A DNA stretch of 64,000 bases from Eisenibacter elegans DSM 3317 (GCF_000430505.1 NZ_KE387153.1:420542-484541), one strand, 5' to 3'; counted from the stretch's first letter, positions 1 through 9,661 are shown. The notes: a model not told the origin generated them from the sequence alone. Translations and numbers: made by a program.

Positions 1-1
1 C

Positions 2-2341
2 TTGGCGTGCCACGATAGTTGCTGTTCCCGAACCAACAATGGTAACGGTATTGCCTGATACAGTTACAATATCAGGAGTGCTGCTGCTGAAAGTTATCGG
101 CAGGCCGGAGCTGGCCGTGGCCGTGATGGTAAAAGGCTCATCGGTGATAAATTTATCCGGGATAGCCTCAAAAGTGACGGTTTGGTCGCATCGGGTGATG
201 GTCAGGGTTTGGGCGACATTGTCCGCAGGGGCAAATTGTGCATTGCCCGCTTGGCTGGCCGTGATGGTCGTAGTACCAATGCCTACAATGGTGATGGTAT
301 TGCCCGATACCGTAGCGACAGCGGTGTTGGAGCTGGCATAGCTTACTGCTAACCCTGAGCTGGCGGTGGCATTGAGGGTAAACGGCGCATCCAATACACA
401 ACGGTTGGCCAAGGCGTTGAAGGTGATGGTTTGGGTTGCCGGGGTTACGGTCAACACTTGGTCTACGGCAGTGGCCGGATTGAAATGGTCGTTACCGGCT
501 TGGCTGGCCGTGATGGTCGTAGTACCTTGTCCTACAATGGTAACGGTATTACCTGATACCGTAGCGACAGCGGCATTGGAACTGCTGAAGGTAATCGGCA
601 AGCACGAAGTGCTGCTGGCAGTAAGCGTAAAGGCAGGCGCACTGGCCGGCTTGGTGGCATCGGCTCCAAGGCCGAATGTAATGGTCTGATTGAGGCGTAC
701 TAGGCTATGTTGGAGCACAAAGCCATCTGCGTTGCCCGCAGAGGTAAGGTTGCGTTCACAACTGTTTTTGCCAAAGTTGGCCGTATTGTTAAACGCCCCT
801 GCGAAGTAGATCTTATTGCCTCGGAGCATCATCGTTCTGGCGGCAGGGCTGGCACCAATGCTGGTAGCAATGTTGTTGTCGGTATTGCGGTTGCCCGTAC
901 CTCCCTGTGCTACAGTTTGGGCATTTAGCAAACTACCTGCGGCATTGTATTTGGCATAGAAGAGATCTTGTCCGCTGGTGCGGGTTACCGTTTGGGTATT
1001 AGGCGCACCTACTGCCGAGCTGAAGTTGAGGGTGGTGCTGAGGGTAGAGCCATATACGTGGATATCATCCAAAGGATCAAAGGCCAAGGCGGCAATCTTG
1101 TCAATGCTGTTGCCGGTTGTAAAGGCCACCCATTCATACGCTCCTGTAATGGTATATTTGGCCAAAAACATCCCTGCAAAGTCGCCGCTGATGCGTGTTT
1201 CAGTACCGGCGCCAAGGTCAAAGTCGGCTTCGCCAAATAGATGGCCGGCCACATATGTATTGCCTGCCGCATCGCCTAGGATAGCTGTACCAAAGGTGCC
1301 GCTGTTAGGGTTGGCAGTAGTAGCCGGAATAGCAAAAGCTTTGTCATTATCTACCAATATCCCGTCAGCAGGATTGTAACGGGCAAAGAAAGCCGCTGAG
1401 CGGTCGTTGTTGGTAGAGGCAAGGTTACGCTCATTACCTATCCCGCCCAAGGGGTTGAAGTTGACTGCAGCTCCCTTAAACTCTCCGGTAAGGAAGACAC
1501 TCGTTCCTCTGAAGTACACGTCTAGTCCTTGGCTGTTGTTATTGATATCACTACCAGCCCCGCCTGTGTTGAAGCTCCAACGGTGTGCTCCGTCAGCAGC
1601 GGCATAGCTAGCCAAGAACAAATCGCTGCGACCTACGGTGTTGACAGGCGTTCCATTACCATAGTCGATGTTGGTGCCCTGTATCTGCCCAGTAACAAGC
1701 ACATTGTCGCTGGCATCGAGCGCTAAGGCTAAGGCTTTAGAAGTAGAAGGAATGAAGAAAACAAAAGGAGGCGCGCCTGCTTGTACCGTACCCCCGCCAC
1801 CAAAACTGCGTACCCAGGTAAGTGCTCCGGCAGTGGTGTATTTGGCCACGAAGGCATTGCTGCCGTCGGGGTTGTTCGAGGAGCGGTTGGTGGTGCCTGC
1901 TCCGGGGTCAAAGTCGACTGTACCGCTAAAAGAGCCTCCTATGTGTACTTCTCCGGCGCTATTGACGACCAAGCTGTAGACAAAGTCGTTGCCCTCGCCA
2001 CCTATGTTGAAAGCCCAGAGGTAATTGCCGCTTGCATCGTACTTAGCCACAAAACCATCGACCCCGCCATTAGAGGTGAGGTTGTTGGTTACATTGGGGT
2101 TGGGATTGAAGTCTACCGTGCCGTTGAATTCTCCGGCAACATACACATTGCCCGCTCCATCGGCGGCTACTGCATATACACGGTCTGCGCCATTGCTACC
2201 CAAGCGTAATGCCCATTCGTTCACAAAAGCATTTTGTGCAAAAATTTGCCCTGATAAGGCACAAAAAAACAAAAGCCAAAAGCTTTTGCTTAAAAGGCTA
2301 AGCCAAGGAGCCCTACCTGTGAGGTAAAACATTTGTTGCAT
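2..2341 (-). CDS. Large secreted surface protein, beta-propeller repeats plus Ig-like repeats (partial, runs off left edge)
   Basis: Reading the minus strand from ATG at 2341 gives 780 codons without a stop to the window edge, so the C-terminus is missing. The protein begins with a signal peptide ending near GQIFAQ. Residues about 30-520 repeat a pattern such as VYVAGEFNGTVDFNP and FVAKYDASGNYLW, resembling SBBP/beta-propeller repeats of Bacteroidota surface proteins. From about residue 540 there are three Ig-like (Big_2-type) repeats with VATVSGNTVTIVGQGTTTI and ITASQAGN motifs. The missing end would be expected to carry a type IX secretion sorting domain (inference). All plus-strand reading frames here are antisense shadows. 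Function unknown; probably exported and cell-surface attached or adhesive. Confidence 0.88.
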   Translation of the reverse strand, partial: MQQMFYLTGRAPWLSLLSKSFWLLFFCALSGQIFAQNAFVNEWALRLGSNGADRVYAVAADGAGNVYVAGEFNGTVDFNPNPNVTNNLTSNGGVDGFVAKYDASGNYLWAFNIGGEGNDFVYSLVVNSAGEVHIGGSFSGTVDFDPGAGTTNRSSNNPDGSNAFVAKYTTAGALTWVRSFGGGGTVQAGAPPFVFFIPSTSKALALALDASDNVLVTGQIQGTNIDYGNGTPVNTVGRSDLFLASYAAADGAHRWSFNTGGAGSDINNNSQGLDVYFRGTSVFLTGEFKGAAVNFNPLGGIGNERNLASTNNDRSAAFFARYNPADGILVDNDKAFAIPATTANPNSGTFGTAILGDAAGNTYVAGHLFGEADFDLGAGTETRISGDFAGMFLAKYTITGAYEWVAFTTGNSIDKIAALAFDPLDDIHVYGSTLSTTLNFSSAVGAPNTQTVTRTSGQDLFYAKYNAAGSLLNAQTVAQGGTGNRNTDNNIATSIGASPAARTMMLRGNKIYFAGAFNNTANFGKNSCERNLTSAGNADGFVLQHSLVRLNQTITFGLGADATKPASAPAFTLTASSTSCLPITFSSSNAAVATVSGNTVTIVGQGTTTITASQAGNDHFNPATAVDQVLTVTPATQTITFNALANRCVLDAPFTLNATASSGLAVSYASSNTAVATVSGNTITIVGIGTTTITASQAGNAQFAPADNVAQTLTITRCDQTVTFEAIPDKFITDEPFTITATASSGLPITFSSSTPDIVTVSGNTVTIVGSGTATIVARQ
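250..580 (-). repeat. Near-identical DNA inside the Ig-like repeat units
   Basis: The segments near 250-331 and 499-580 are nearly the same at DNA level, including an identical run of about 29 bases. They are spaced about 249 bp apart, which is 83 codons. They encode the same core of two successive Ig-like repeats (TITASQAGN and VATVSGN). This suggests recent duplication or gene conversion of repeat units in the surface protein. Confidence 0.7.
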
Positions 2342-2564
2342 ATTTTAGGTTTTAATGTGAATAAATTGTAAAATTATTAGTAATACCAAGCTAAGTGGTT
2401 ATTGTTTTACAGTGTTCCTGATATACGCTTCGTTCGGCCATAAAGTTAGTAACTTTTAACGAACCACCCTCTTGGCTTTATCAACTGCCGTCTTTTTTTA
2501 CGAATGTACGAAAAGCCCTCTCTAACCTAGGTTTTCTGTACCAAAAGTAAAACCTACCTATCAT

Positions 2565-2652
2565 TTATACCAAGGCTCACAGGATTTGATTTTCTTGATA
2601 ATCAAGAATTTTCAGCAGATACATTTCCCAAACCAATTTTGATTGGGTATAA
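2565..2652 (+). repeat. Dispersed repeat family A, copy 1
   Basis: This is a copy of a roughly 100-bp repeat. It begins TATACCAAG, continues with a GGATTTGATTTTCTTGAT segment and ends with CCAATTTTGATTGGG plus TATAA. It lies in the 369-bp gap between the left-edge surface protein and the serine hydrolase. The CCAA...TTGG end is a small palindrome. Nothing else recognisable is in the gap apart from AT-rich promoter-like sequence for the two divergent genes. Confidence 0.8.
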
Positions 2653-2710
2653 TAAAAGTTTAGCTTTGGCCTTTATTTAAGAAATATCACAAACTAACTT
2701 CTAAGCGTAT

Positions 2711-3901
2711 ATGAAATTTTTTCGCTACTTGAGCCTTTCTCTTCTCATTCTGTGCCTCGGAGTTACTGGCATTGTTTTTTTTGTACCGGGTCAGGAGTAT
2801 ATCCGCTATGCGCTTTATCATCGTCAAGCACAGATAGACAACGCCCATATCTTTGCCAACCGCCAAGTACCCACCGCTACACCGCAGGTCTGGCCACGCG
2901 ACAGCCGCTATGGACAGGTGAAGCTCTCCCCCACCGCATTAGACAGCCTAGGCAAATACCGCACAACGGCTTTTGTGTTGTTACAAGATGGTCATTTACT
3001 CCTAGAACACTATGCCGACACGGGCAGCGATACCACCCGTAGCAACTCATTTTCGATGGCCAAAAGCGTAGTCGCACTCTTAGTGGGGGTGGCTTTGCAC
3101 GAAGGTAAAATCCAGTCCCTCGACCAAGCCATTGGCGACTACCTCCCTCGCTTTGCAGAAGCTCCTTATGACAAAATTACCATCCGCCACCTGCTTACGA
3201 TGAGCAGCGGTTTGGAGTGGGATGAGACCTATAGCTCCCTTTTCTCGATTACGACCAAGGCCTACTATGGGCATAATTTGCCCAGCTTACTAGACCATAT
3301 CCCTGTCAAAGAAGCTCCGGGCAAGGTCAATCGCTACCAAGGTGTGTGTACCTTGCTGCTGGCCGAAATTGTTAGCCAAGCCACCCAAACCGAACTATCC
3401 ACCTATGCCGCCGAAAAACTATGGAAGCCACTGGGGGCAGAACATCCGGCGTTGTGGTCGCTAGACCGCAAAGGGGGAACGGAAAAATCGTTTTGCTGCT
3501 TCAACGCCACCGCCCGCGATTTTGCCCGCTTGGGTCAGTTGGTGCTCAACTACGGGCGTTGGGAGGGCAAGTCCCTGCTCGACTCGGCCTATATCGCTGA
3601 GGCTACCCGACCCGCTACCCACTTGGTAGACGATGAGCAGGGGCAACCAGTACATTTCTACGGGTTTCAGTTCTGGATTATCAAACACCAAGGCCAAGAG
3701 ATTCCATATATGCGGGGTATCTTGGGGCAATATGTGTTTGTCTTGCGCGAGCAGAATGCGGTACTTGTACGCCTAGGCCACGACCGCGCCAAACAAAAAC
3801 GTGATTTTACCCCAATCGATGTCTTTGCTTATCTTGATATCGGATTCGAATTGCTCAAAAACCATCCCCGTGTTTTGGCAGATTCCATATCCAATCCATA
3901 G
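2711..3901 (+). CDS. Beta-lactamase-fold serine hydrolase (class C / EstB type), membrane anchored
   Basis: The 396-residue protein has an N-terminal hydrophobic segment at about residues 5-25, which is a signal anchor or signal peptide, so it should act in the periplasm. The catalytic SxxK motif is S115-M-A-K118. Y209 in NRYQG sits where the second motif (YxN/YxS) is expected but is followed by Q-G. A late GHD may stand in for the KTG-like third motif. The family includes esterases, 6-aminohexanoate-dimer hydrolases and penicillin-binding-like enzymes. The substrate cannot be told. It is monocistronic, and a mobile repeat starts five bases after its stop codon. Confidence 0.85.
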   Translation: MKFFRYLSLSLLILCLGVTGIVFFVPGQEYIRYALYHRQAQIDNAHIFANRQVPTATPQVWPRDSRYGQVKLSPTALDSLGKYRTTAFVLLQDGHLLLEHYADTGSDTTRSNSFSMAKSVVALLVGVALHEGKIQSLDQAIGDYLPRFAEAPYDKITIRHLLTMSSGLEWDETYSSLFSITTKAYYGHNLPSLLDHIPVKEAPGKVNRYQGVCTLLLAEIVSQATQTELSTYAAEKLWKPLGAEHPALWSLDRKGGTEKSFCCFNATARDFARLGQLVLNYGRWEGKSLLDSAYIAEATRPATHLVDDEQGQPVHFYGFQFWIIKHQGQEIPYMRGILGQYVFVLREQNAVLVRLGHDRAKQKRDFTPIDVFAYLDIGFELLKNHPRVLADSISNP

Positions 3902-3905
3902 TTTT

Positions 3906-4093
3906 AGAGCTTGTCTAAATTTTCAGCGCGGCGCTCAAAACAGCTGGCTTTTGGGCTGATACTAGACAAAAAACACAGGCCTTGTGTTTAGTCCACGATT
4001 TTAATCGTGGGAGGGCTACGGCGAGCATTTTTAACGAAGTAGCAGCCAAAAAGCAGTTTTTGGTGTCGATGAAGAGGATTTTAGACAAGCTCT
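3906..4093 (+). mobile_element. MITE-like element, family D copy 1, perfect 14-bp terminal inverted repeats
   Basis: The element is 188 bp long. Its ends are AGAGCTTGTCTAAA at 3906-3919 and the exact reverse complement at 4080-4093. It holds an internal palindrome (CCACGATTTTAATCGTGG) and no coding capacity. A second copy lies at 33291-33480 and a diverged inverted copy at 59964-60152. Size, inverted ends and repetition fit a non-autonomous miniature transposable element. No clear target-site duplication is visible. Confidence 0.75.
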
Positions 4094-4163
4094 TATGTTC
4101 GGGGCATCCCTTATGGGCTACCCAATACCTTACATCACATTGTAACCATACCCCATTATCAGG

Positions 4164-4979
4164 ATGTTAAAACGTTTGTTGATTTTTTTCTTGGTCATTG
4201 TGCCTGCCTTTCTGAGTTTGGTTTTTTACCTCATCTCCGGACGTGTATGGGATTTACCTCAAGAAAATATCCTGACCGCTCAGTGGAAACACTATCAAGC
4301 CGCCCCTCAGTCAGACAGCAGCCTGCAACTAGCCGAGGCTGCTCTGGTGTTGCTCAATGAAGGACTGACAGACGAAAAAGAGGCCTTGCTTGTAGCGTAT
4401 TTTCAGACCATAGCCGCTCAGCAAAAAATGGGGGCTGTTGTCCGTTATTTATGTGCTAAAAAATTTGGCAACCACAATGGTTTAGAGTTACTCATCTTGC
4501 GATTTGATGAGGATTTCGTACAACAGGGTGTATCGGTGGCTTTTTTGTGGAAGGCCACCATCGCCACATTGACCGGCCTGATTCCCCACCCCAACCAAAA
4601 AGCTGCCGAAATACGGCAAAAACCTAACAAGGTCTTTTTGAATGATTTGCTGGCCGCTATCTGTTGCGATGCCAGTCTCAGTCCCGTACAATTTGAGACC
4701 ATTTTGCAATACAATGTCTATGCCTGGGCCAGACACCAACACAAGGATAGTAGTTACTATCGTTTTAATCAAAAACTAGATGCCAGCAACAACTGCATTA
4801 CCGAAAGCACACTCATTGGTATACTGCCCGACTTGCTGGCCAAAGGCGCGCAAGTAAACCCCAAGATTTGGCCTATTATTGACCAATACCTTGCCGCACC
4901 TAAATGTAAGTATAAAGGCAAGATTGTCGAATATAGTCGATACAGGGATGAAATAGCAGCATATCAGCAAAAATCCTAA
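4164..4979 (+). CDS. Hypothetical membrane-anchored protein
   Basis: This 271-residue protein has one N-terminal transmembrane or signal segment (about residues 4-24, LLIFFLVIVPAFLSLVFYL). The rest is soluble and mostly helical, rich in Ala, Leu and Gln. I do not recognise a family. The ATG at 4164 fits directly before the hydrophobic stretch. It follows the D1 element and is not obviously in an operon with the hydrolase upstream, since 262 bp including the element separate them. It probably faces the periplasm. Confidence 0.75.
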   Translation: MLKRLLIFFLVIVPAFLSLVFYLISGRVWDLPQENILTAQWKHYQAAPQSDSSLQLAEAALVLLNEGLTDEKEALLVAYFQTIAAQQKMGAVVRYLCAKKFGNHNGLELLILRFDEDFVQQGVSVAFLWKATIATLTGLIPHPNQKAAEIRQKPNKVFLNDLLAAICCDASLSPVQFETILQYNVYAWARHQHKDSSYYRFNQKLDASNNCITESTLIGILPDLLAKGAQVNPKIWPIIDQYLAAPKCKYKGKIVEYSRYRDEIAAYQQKS

Positions 4980-4989
4980 CCACGAGTGG

Positions 4990-5061
4990 CTACTTCGCAA
5001 ATACACTCTGTAGCAAAAACATCCCAATCATAAAGCCAAGGGTAAACAAAACAAAGGTCAT
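4990..5061 (-). CDS. Possible 23-residue membrane peptide
   Basis: An ATG at 5061 on the minus strand opens a 23-codon frame (starting MTFVLFTLGFMIGMFLL) that is almost entirely hydrophobic. It lies directly downstream of another small two-helix membrane protein on the same strand. No strong ribosome site is visible. It may be a real small membrane protein or chance. Confidence 0.25.
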   Translation of the reverse strand: MTFVLFTLGFMIGMFLLQSVFAK

Positions 5062-5161
5062 CTTGAGTATTGTTTAAGTTAAGTAACAAGTTCAAATAAG
5101 GAAGTATATGATAAGTTTTAGGCTTTTCTAAAGCGGTACAAAAGAAAAGCCTTTTAGGCAA

Positions 5162-5320
5162 TTAGCGTCTTTTTAGGAAAATCTGATATACCGCAATTCC
5201 CAAAAACACTATTACGGCAAACCCGACTAGGGAGTACATAATTTTTTTCAGAAAGGCCCACAAAATGGCTCCGACAATGATTCCAATGATGGAATATACG
5301 GCTATACGTGAAATACTCAT
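5162..5320 (-). CDS. Small two-helix membrane protein
   Basis: The 52-residue protein starts at ATG 5320 (MSISRIAVYS). It has two hydrophobic segments at about residues 5-22 and 30-48, separated by a KK turn, and a basic FLKRR end. A longer in-frame start at 5401 would add 27 residues of non-membrane sequence and looks less likely. Function is unknown. It is small enough to be a regulatory or stress-type membrane peptide. Confidence 0.55.
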   Translation of the reverse strand: MSISRIAVYSIIGIIVGAILWAFLKKIMYSLVGFAVIVFLGIAVYQIFLKRR

Positions 5321-5501
5321 AACAATATAGGTTTTAAGTGAACAGACATACACCTGTTGGTTTGAAAAAGCCAAGACACCCCAAATATTTGAGGTCGCCA
5401 AATTTGTTGTGTGTTACAACAATGAGCCCCTTCAAATACAAAGACAAGCACAATGCGCAAAAGGTTGCATCATAAAAGAGGTTTTTTAAAAAAATATGCG
5501 C

Positions 5502-5598
5502 ACCCAAAATTGGTTTAAGCAATAGATGTGCTGAAAAACCTTGATAATCAAAAAAATCCAACCCTCTGAATCCTCAAATACTGTGAATCTTGCTATAA
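5502..5598 (-). repeat. Dispersed repeat family A, copy 2
   Basis: An inverted, diverged copy. The CCAAAATTGG-type end is at the left, TTGATAATCAA in the middle and CTGTGAATCTTG at the right. It lies between the small membrane protein and lgt, just upstream of the lgt promoter region. Confidence 0.65.
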
Positions 5599-5626
5599 AA
5601 ATATAGTGGCTTTAGCAGTGTTTGTT

Positions 5627-5634
5627 TATCTTTG
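5627..5634 (+). promoter_or_regulatory. Candidate -7 box for lgt
   Basis: TATCTTTG matches the Bacteroidota TAnnTTTG -7 element and would start transcription about 20 bases before the ATG at 5660. No good TTG -33 box is seen at the usual distance. It supports 5660 over the GTG at 5606 as the translation start. Confidence 0.45.
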
Positions 5635-5659
5635 TGCCATACTAACCCCCTCATACCTT

Positions 5660-6505
5660 ATGCTCAGCGCTATTGTTTGGTCTGTATCACCCGAAATCAT
5701 CAAAATTGGGGCTTTCTCTCTCCGTTGGTACGGACTTCTCTTTGCCGCCGGTTTTTTGGTTGGCAACTGGATTATGACCCGTATTTTTGCCCAAGAAAAC
5801 AAACCTGAGCGCGACCTAGAGCAACTATTGATTTATATGGTCGTAGGGACGATATTGGGCGCACGCCTAGGGCATGTGCTTTTTTATGGGCCTTATTTTA
5901 CTCCTGACAAAAAAGGTTATTTTGATAATCCGCTCAGCATTTTGTACGTCTGGGAAGGGGGCTTGGCTAGCCACGGCGCTGCTATTGCCATCTTGATAGT
6001 GTTGTATCTTTATTCTCGTACCCGCCCCGAGCAACCTTTTCTGTGGGTGGTAGACCGTATTGTAATTCCCGTAGCGTTAGCCGGCGGTTTTATCCGCTTG
6101 GGGAATTTGATGAACTCCGAAATCATTGGCCGCCCTGCTGACTTGCCTTGGAGCTTTGTGTTTGTCAACTCTATGGAACTCAGCTTAATCGAAGCAAAGA
6201 TGCCCCGCCACCCAGCACAATTGTATGAGGCGCTGTTCTGCTTTGCCTTGTTTGGTTTGTTAACTTGGCTCTACAATCGTCAAAAGGCCAAAACTCCTCA
6301 TGGTTTGCTCTTAGGGGTGTTTTTGACCCTACTATTTACTTTCCGCTTCTTGGTAGAGTTTGTCAAAGAAAATCAAGTAGCCTTTGAAGACCAATACACC
6401 CTCAATATGGGGCAAATCCTGAGTATTCCGGCAGTATTGGGAGGGCTTGCCCTGATTGTATGGGTGTTGCGAAAAGCCAAAAACCAAGCCGCCATCAAGG
6501 CCTAA
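5660..6505 (+). CDS. lgt: Prolipoprotein diacylglyceryl transferase
   Basis: This 281-residue inner-membrane enzyme transfers diacylglycerol from phosphatidylglycerol to the lipobox cysteine of prolipoproteins, the first step of lipoprotein maturation. Several transmembrane helices are visible. The family signature appears as GNLMNSEIIGR, with HGA earlier and HPAQLYEALF later. ATG 5660 is preferred because a TATCTTTG box lies between the GTG at 5606 and this ATG. Many lipoproteins encoded in this window are likely clients. It is monocistronic and convergent with carB. Confidence 0.95.
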   Translation: MLSAIVWSVSPEIIKIGAFSLRWYGLLFAAGFLVGNWIMTRIFAQENKPERDLEQLLIYMVVGTILGARLGHVLFYGPYFTPDKKGYFDNPLSILYVWEGGLASHGAAIAILIVLYLYSRTRPEQPFLWVVDRIVIPVALAGGFIRLGNLMNSEIIGRPADLPWSFVFVNSMELSLIEAKMPRHPAQLYEALFCFALFGLLTWLYNRQKAKTPHGLLLGVFLTLLFTFRFLVEFVKENQVAFEDQYTLNMGQILSIPAVLGGLALIVWVLRKAKNQAAIKA

Positions 6506-6589
6506 ACAACGCCTTTTGCTCATCTAATCTCCTATAATTACTGCAATGGGTTGCTCAATATCTCTGGTTACAACCAAGATAGCATTGGG

Positions 6590-6668
6590 GATTCACTAAG
6601 CTTGACTTTCCTGATGCCTGAGGATTTTCAGCGTATCCATTTCCCAAACCAATTTTGATTGGGTACAT
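6590..6668 (+). repeat. Dispersed repeat family A, copy 3 (degenerate 5' half)
   Basis: The right half (GAGGATTTTCAGCG, then CCAATTTTGATTGGG) is well conserved while the left half has diverged. It lies just downstream of lgt and before the shared terminator. Confidence 0.65.
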
Positions 6669-6699
6669 ATAGCATTGATTTATACCAATGATACAAAAA

Positions 6700-6725
6700 A
6701 ACCCGCGAGTGTAACTTCGCGGGTT
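6700..6725. terminator. Bidirectional terminator between lgt and carB
   Basis: AACCCGCGA and TCGCGGGTT form a 9-bp stem with an 8-base loop. The stem is preceded by a run of A, which reads as U on the minus strand, so it best terminates carB. It may also serve lgt. Confidence 0.75.
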
Positions 6726-6744
6726 GGGGTTGGCACAAATCCGT

Positions 6745-9597
6745 TTATTTGCTCAAGAAGAGGTTGCGCTCAGCATATATCTTCAAGAAAACCTCGTCTT
6801 GCAGACGGTCGATAAAGTAAATCGCCTCTCCGGTAGACTTCATCTCCGGCCCCAGCTCTTTGTTGACATTGGGGAACTTGTTGAAGGAAAACACTGGAAT
6901 TTTGATGGCATAGCCTTCTTTTACGGGGCTGAACTTAAAGTCCTTCACCGTTTTGGCACCCAACATCACCTCAGTAGCCGCCTTGATATAAGGCTCTTGG
7001 TAGGCCTTACAGATAAAAGGCACCGTGCGCGAAGCCCGTGGGTTGGCTTCAATAACGTATACGATGTCGTTTTTGACGGCAAACTGTACGTTGATCAAGC
7101 CCTTCGTTCTGAGCGCTACAGCAATGCGGCGGGTGTAGTCCTCGATTTGCTCTACCAAAATCGGGCTCAGTGTAAATGGTGGCAAGAGCGCGTGTGAATC
7201 ACCAGAGTGAATACCAGCAGGCTCTACGTGTTCCATCACACCGATGATGTGTACATCTTCACCATCACAGATGGCATCGGCTTCGGCCTCGATGGCTTGG
7301 TCGAGGAAAAAGTCGAGCAGGATGTTGTTGTCGGGAAAGTAATTGAGTACATCTACTACGTGCTCTTCTAGTTCCTGCTCATTGATGACAATTTTCATCC
7401 GTTGTCCGCCCAATACATACGAAGGGCGCACCAACAGTGGGAAGTCTAACGTTTTGGAGAGTTCGAGTGCTGCCTCGGCAGTTTTTACAGCCCCAAACTT
7501 AGGATAAGGGATGCCCAACTCTTGGAGCAAGGTCGAAAAACGGCCACGGTCTTCGGCCAAATCGAGTGCTTCGTAAGGCGTTCCGATAATGGGAATGCCG
7601 TAGCGATCGAGCTTTTCGGCCAGCTTGAGGGCGGTCTGCCCGCCTAGCTGTACGATGACCCCTTCGGGCTTTTCGTGCAAGATGATATCGTAGATATGCT
7701 CCCAGAAAACCGGCTCAAAGTAGAGCTTGTCGGCAATGTCGAAGTCTGTCGACACGGTTTCGGGGTTGCAGTTGATCATAATCGTCTCATAGCCTGCGGC
7801 CTTGGCAGCCAGCACCCCGTGTACGCAGCAGTAGTCAAACTCAATCCCTTGGCCGATGCGGTTAGGGCCGGAGCCAAGGATGATGACCTTTTTCTTATCG
7901 CTTCGGTGCGACTCGTTGAGGCTGGCCTTGATGGGGTTTTGTGGGTCTTCGCTGTAGTCGCTATGGAAGGTAGAGTAGTAATAAGGCGTTTGGGCTTCAA
8001 ACTCTGCCGCACAGGTATCTACCATTTTGTACACGCGCTGGATGCCCAGCTCTTGACGCTTTTGGTATACTTCGCTCTCTAAGCAGCGCAAGAGGTGTGC
8101 CACTTGGCGGTCGGCATAGCCCTTGCGTTTGGCCTCGATGAGCAGCTCCTTTGGGATAGTGTCGAGGGTATAGCGTTGAATCTCGCGGTCGGTGAGGGCG
8201 AGGTCTTCAATCTGGCGCAAAAACCAGTGGTCTATCTGTGTCAGTTTTTTGATAGTTCGCATCGACACCCCCAACATAAAAGCATCCTTGATGTGGAAGA
8301 GCCTGTCGGCGCTAGGGTGCTCTAGGCTTTCGAGGATTTGGGCTTGGTTGGTCAGCTCCTTGCCATCAGCGCCGAGGCCATTACGGCGGTTTTCGAGCGA
8401 CTGACAGGCTTTTTGTAGCGCCTCTTGGAACGTACGCCCGATGCCCATCGCCTCTCCGACAGACTTCATCTGTAGGCCCAACTTATCGTCAGCACCTTTG
8501 AACTTGTCGAAGTTCCAACGAGGAATTTTGACAACTACATAATCGATGGCCGGCTCAAAATAGGCCGAGGTCGTTTTGGTAATTTGGTTGGGTAGCTCGT
8601 CGAGGTTGTAGCCGATGGCCAACTTGGCGGCAATCTTGGCGATGGGGTAGCCTGTGGCTTTGGAAGCCAAGGCTGAAGAGCGCGATACACGGGGGTTGAT
8701 TTCGATGACGATGATTTCCTCCGTTTCGGGATGTACCGAAAACTGAATATTACACCCTCCGGCAAACATCCCGATGCCGTTCATCGCCTTGATGGCAATG
8801 TTGCGCATCTCTTGGTAGAGCTTGTCCGACAGTGTCATGGCGGGGGCTACCGTCACAGAGTCGCCGGTGTGGATACCCATCGGGTCGAAGTTTTCGATTG
8901 AGCAGATGATGATAACATTGCCCACATTGTCGCGCAGCACCTCCAACTCAAACTCTTTCCAGCCCAAGATACTCTGCTCCACCAATACCTCGTGGATGGG
9001 CGAGGCCTGTAGGCCACGTGTGAGGGCTTCGTTAAACTTCTCGGGGTCGTTGACAAAGCCGCCCCCCGTGCCTCCCAAGGTAAACGAAGGTCGGATAACC
9101 AAGGGGAAACCAATCTCTTGGGCGATTTTCTTGCCCTCCAAAAACGAGGTGGCCGTGCGCCCACGGCATACTCCTAGCGAAAGCTCTTGCATCTTGAGGC
9201 GGAACTTCTCACGATCTTCGGTAGTCTCTACTGCCGCAATATCCACCCCAATAATTTCGACATTGTATTGTTGCCAGATACCTGCTTTCTCACAGTCGAT
9301 GGCGAGGTTGAGCGCCGTCTGTCCGCCCATCGTAGGCAGCACCGCATCAATCTTGTGTTTTTCCAGAATCTCGACCACGTACTTCTTCTCCAAAGGCTTC
9401 AAATACACATGGTCGGCCATCGTGGGGTCGGTCATAATGGTAGCTGGGTTAGAGTTAATCAGGATTACCTCTATCCCTTCTTCTTTGAGCGAACGAACTG
9501 CCTGAGAACCGGCATAGTCAAACTCACAAGCCTGACCAATGACAATGGGGCCTGAGCCGATAATCAGTACCGAGCGAATGTGTGTTTTTTTGGGCAT
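6745..9597 (-). CDS. carB: Carbamoyl-phosphate synthase large subunit without MGS domain
   Basis: The 950-residue protein makes carbamoyl phosphate from bicarbonate, ATP and ammonia for pyrimidine and arginine synthesis. Two ATP-grasp halves are visible. The first starts [20 protein letters not shown] and the second, near residue 570, has [19 protein letters not shown]. The protein stops soon after the second STGEA motif, so the roughly 130-residue C-terminal allosteric MGS-like domain of E. coli CarB (about 1073 residues) is absent. Shorter CarB proteins are known from Bacteroidota (recollection). carA is not in the window. The gene has its own promoter at 9662-9691 and a terminator at 6700-6725. 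An arginine pair, argE-like/argH, lies elsewhere in the window. Confidence 0.96.
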   Translation of the reverse strand: MPKKTHIRSVLIIGSGPIVIGQACEFDYAGSQAVRSLKEEGIEVILINSNPATIMTDPTMADHVYLKPLEKKYVVEILEKHKIDAVLPTMGGQTALNLAIDCEKAGIWQQYNVEIIGVDIAAVETTEDREKFRLKMQELSLGVCRGRTATSFLEGKKIAQEIGFPLVIRPSFTLGGTGGGFVNDPEKFNEALTRGLQASPIHEVLVEQSILGWKEFELEVLRDNVGNVIIICSIENFDPMGIHTGDSVTVAPAMTLSDKLYQEMRNIAIKAMNGIGMFAGGCNIQFSVHPETEEIIVIEINPRVSRSSALASKATGYPIAKIAAKLAIGYNLDELPNQITKTTSAYFEPAIDYVVVKIPRWNFDKFKGADDKLGLQMKSVGEAMGIGRTFQEALQKACQSLENRRNGLGADGKELTNQAQILESLEHPSADRLFHIKDAFMLGVSMRTIKKLTQIDHWFLRQIEDLALTDREIQRYTLDTIPKELLIEAKRKGYADRQVAHLLRCLESEVYQKRQELGIQRVYKMVDTCAAEFEAQTPYYYSTFHSDYSEDPQNPIKASLNESHRSDKKKVIILGSGPNRIGQGIEFDYCCVHGVLAAKAAGYETIMINCNPETVSTDFDIADKLYFEPVFWEHIYDIILHEKPEGVIVQLGGQTALKLAEKLDRYGIPIIGTPYEALDLAEDRGRFSTLLQELGIPYPKFGAVKTAEAALELSKTLDFPLLVRPSYVLGGQRMKIVINEQELEEHVVDVLNYFPDNNILLDFFLDQAIEAEADAICDGEDVHIIGVMEHVEPAGIHSGDSHALLPPFTLSPILVEQIEDYTRRIAVALRTKGLINVQFAVKNDIVYVIEANPRASRTVPFICKAYQEPYIKAATEVMLGAKTVKDFKFSPVKEGYAIKIPVFSFNKFPNVNKELGPEMKSTGEAIYFIDRLQDEVFLKIYAERNLFLSK

Positions 9598-9661
9598 TTT
9601 ATATTGTGCAGGGGGTCAACAATGATAAAAAAGCACGCCACCAAGCGTACCATAAATTGTG

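Noticed and set aside
39-689. Plus-strand open frames at the left edge
   Set aside because: They are antisense to a continuous minus-strand frame with signal peptide and repeat domains, and have no domain or ribosome site of their own.
7675-8082. Plus-strand frames within carB
   Set aside because: They lie wholly within the highly conserved carB coding sequence on the opposite strand.
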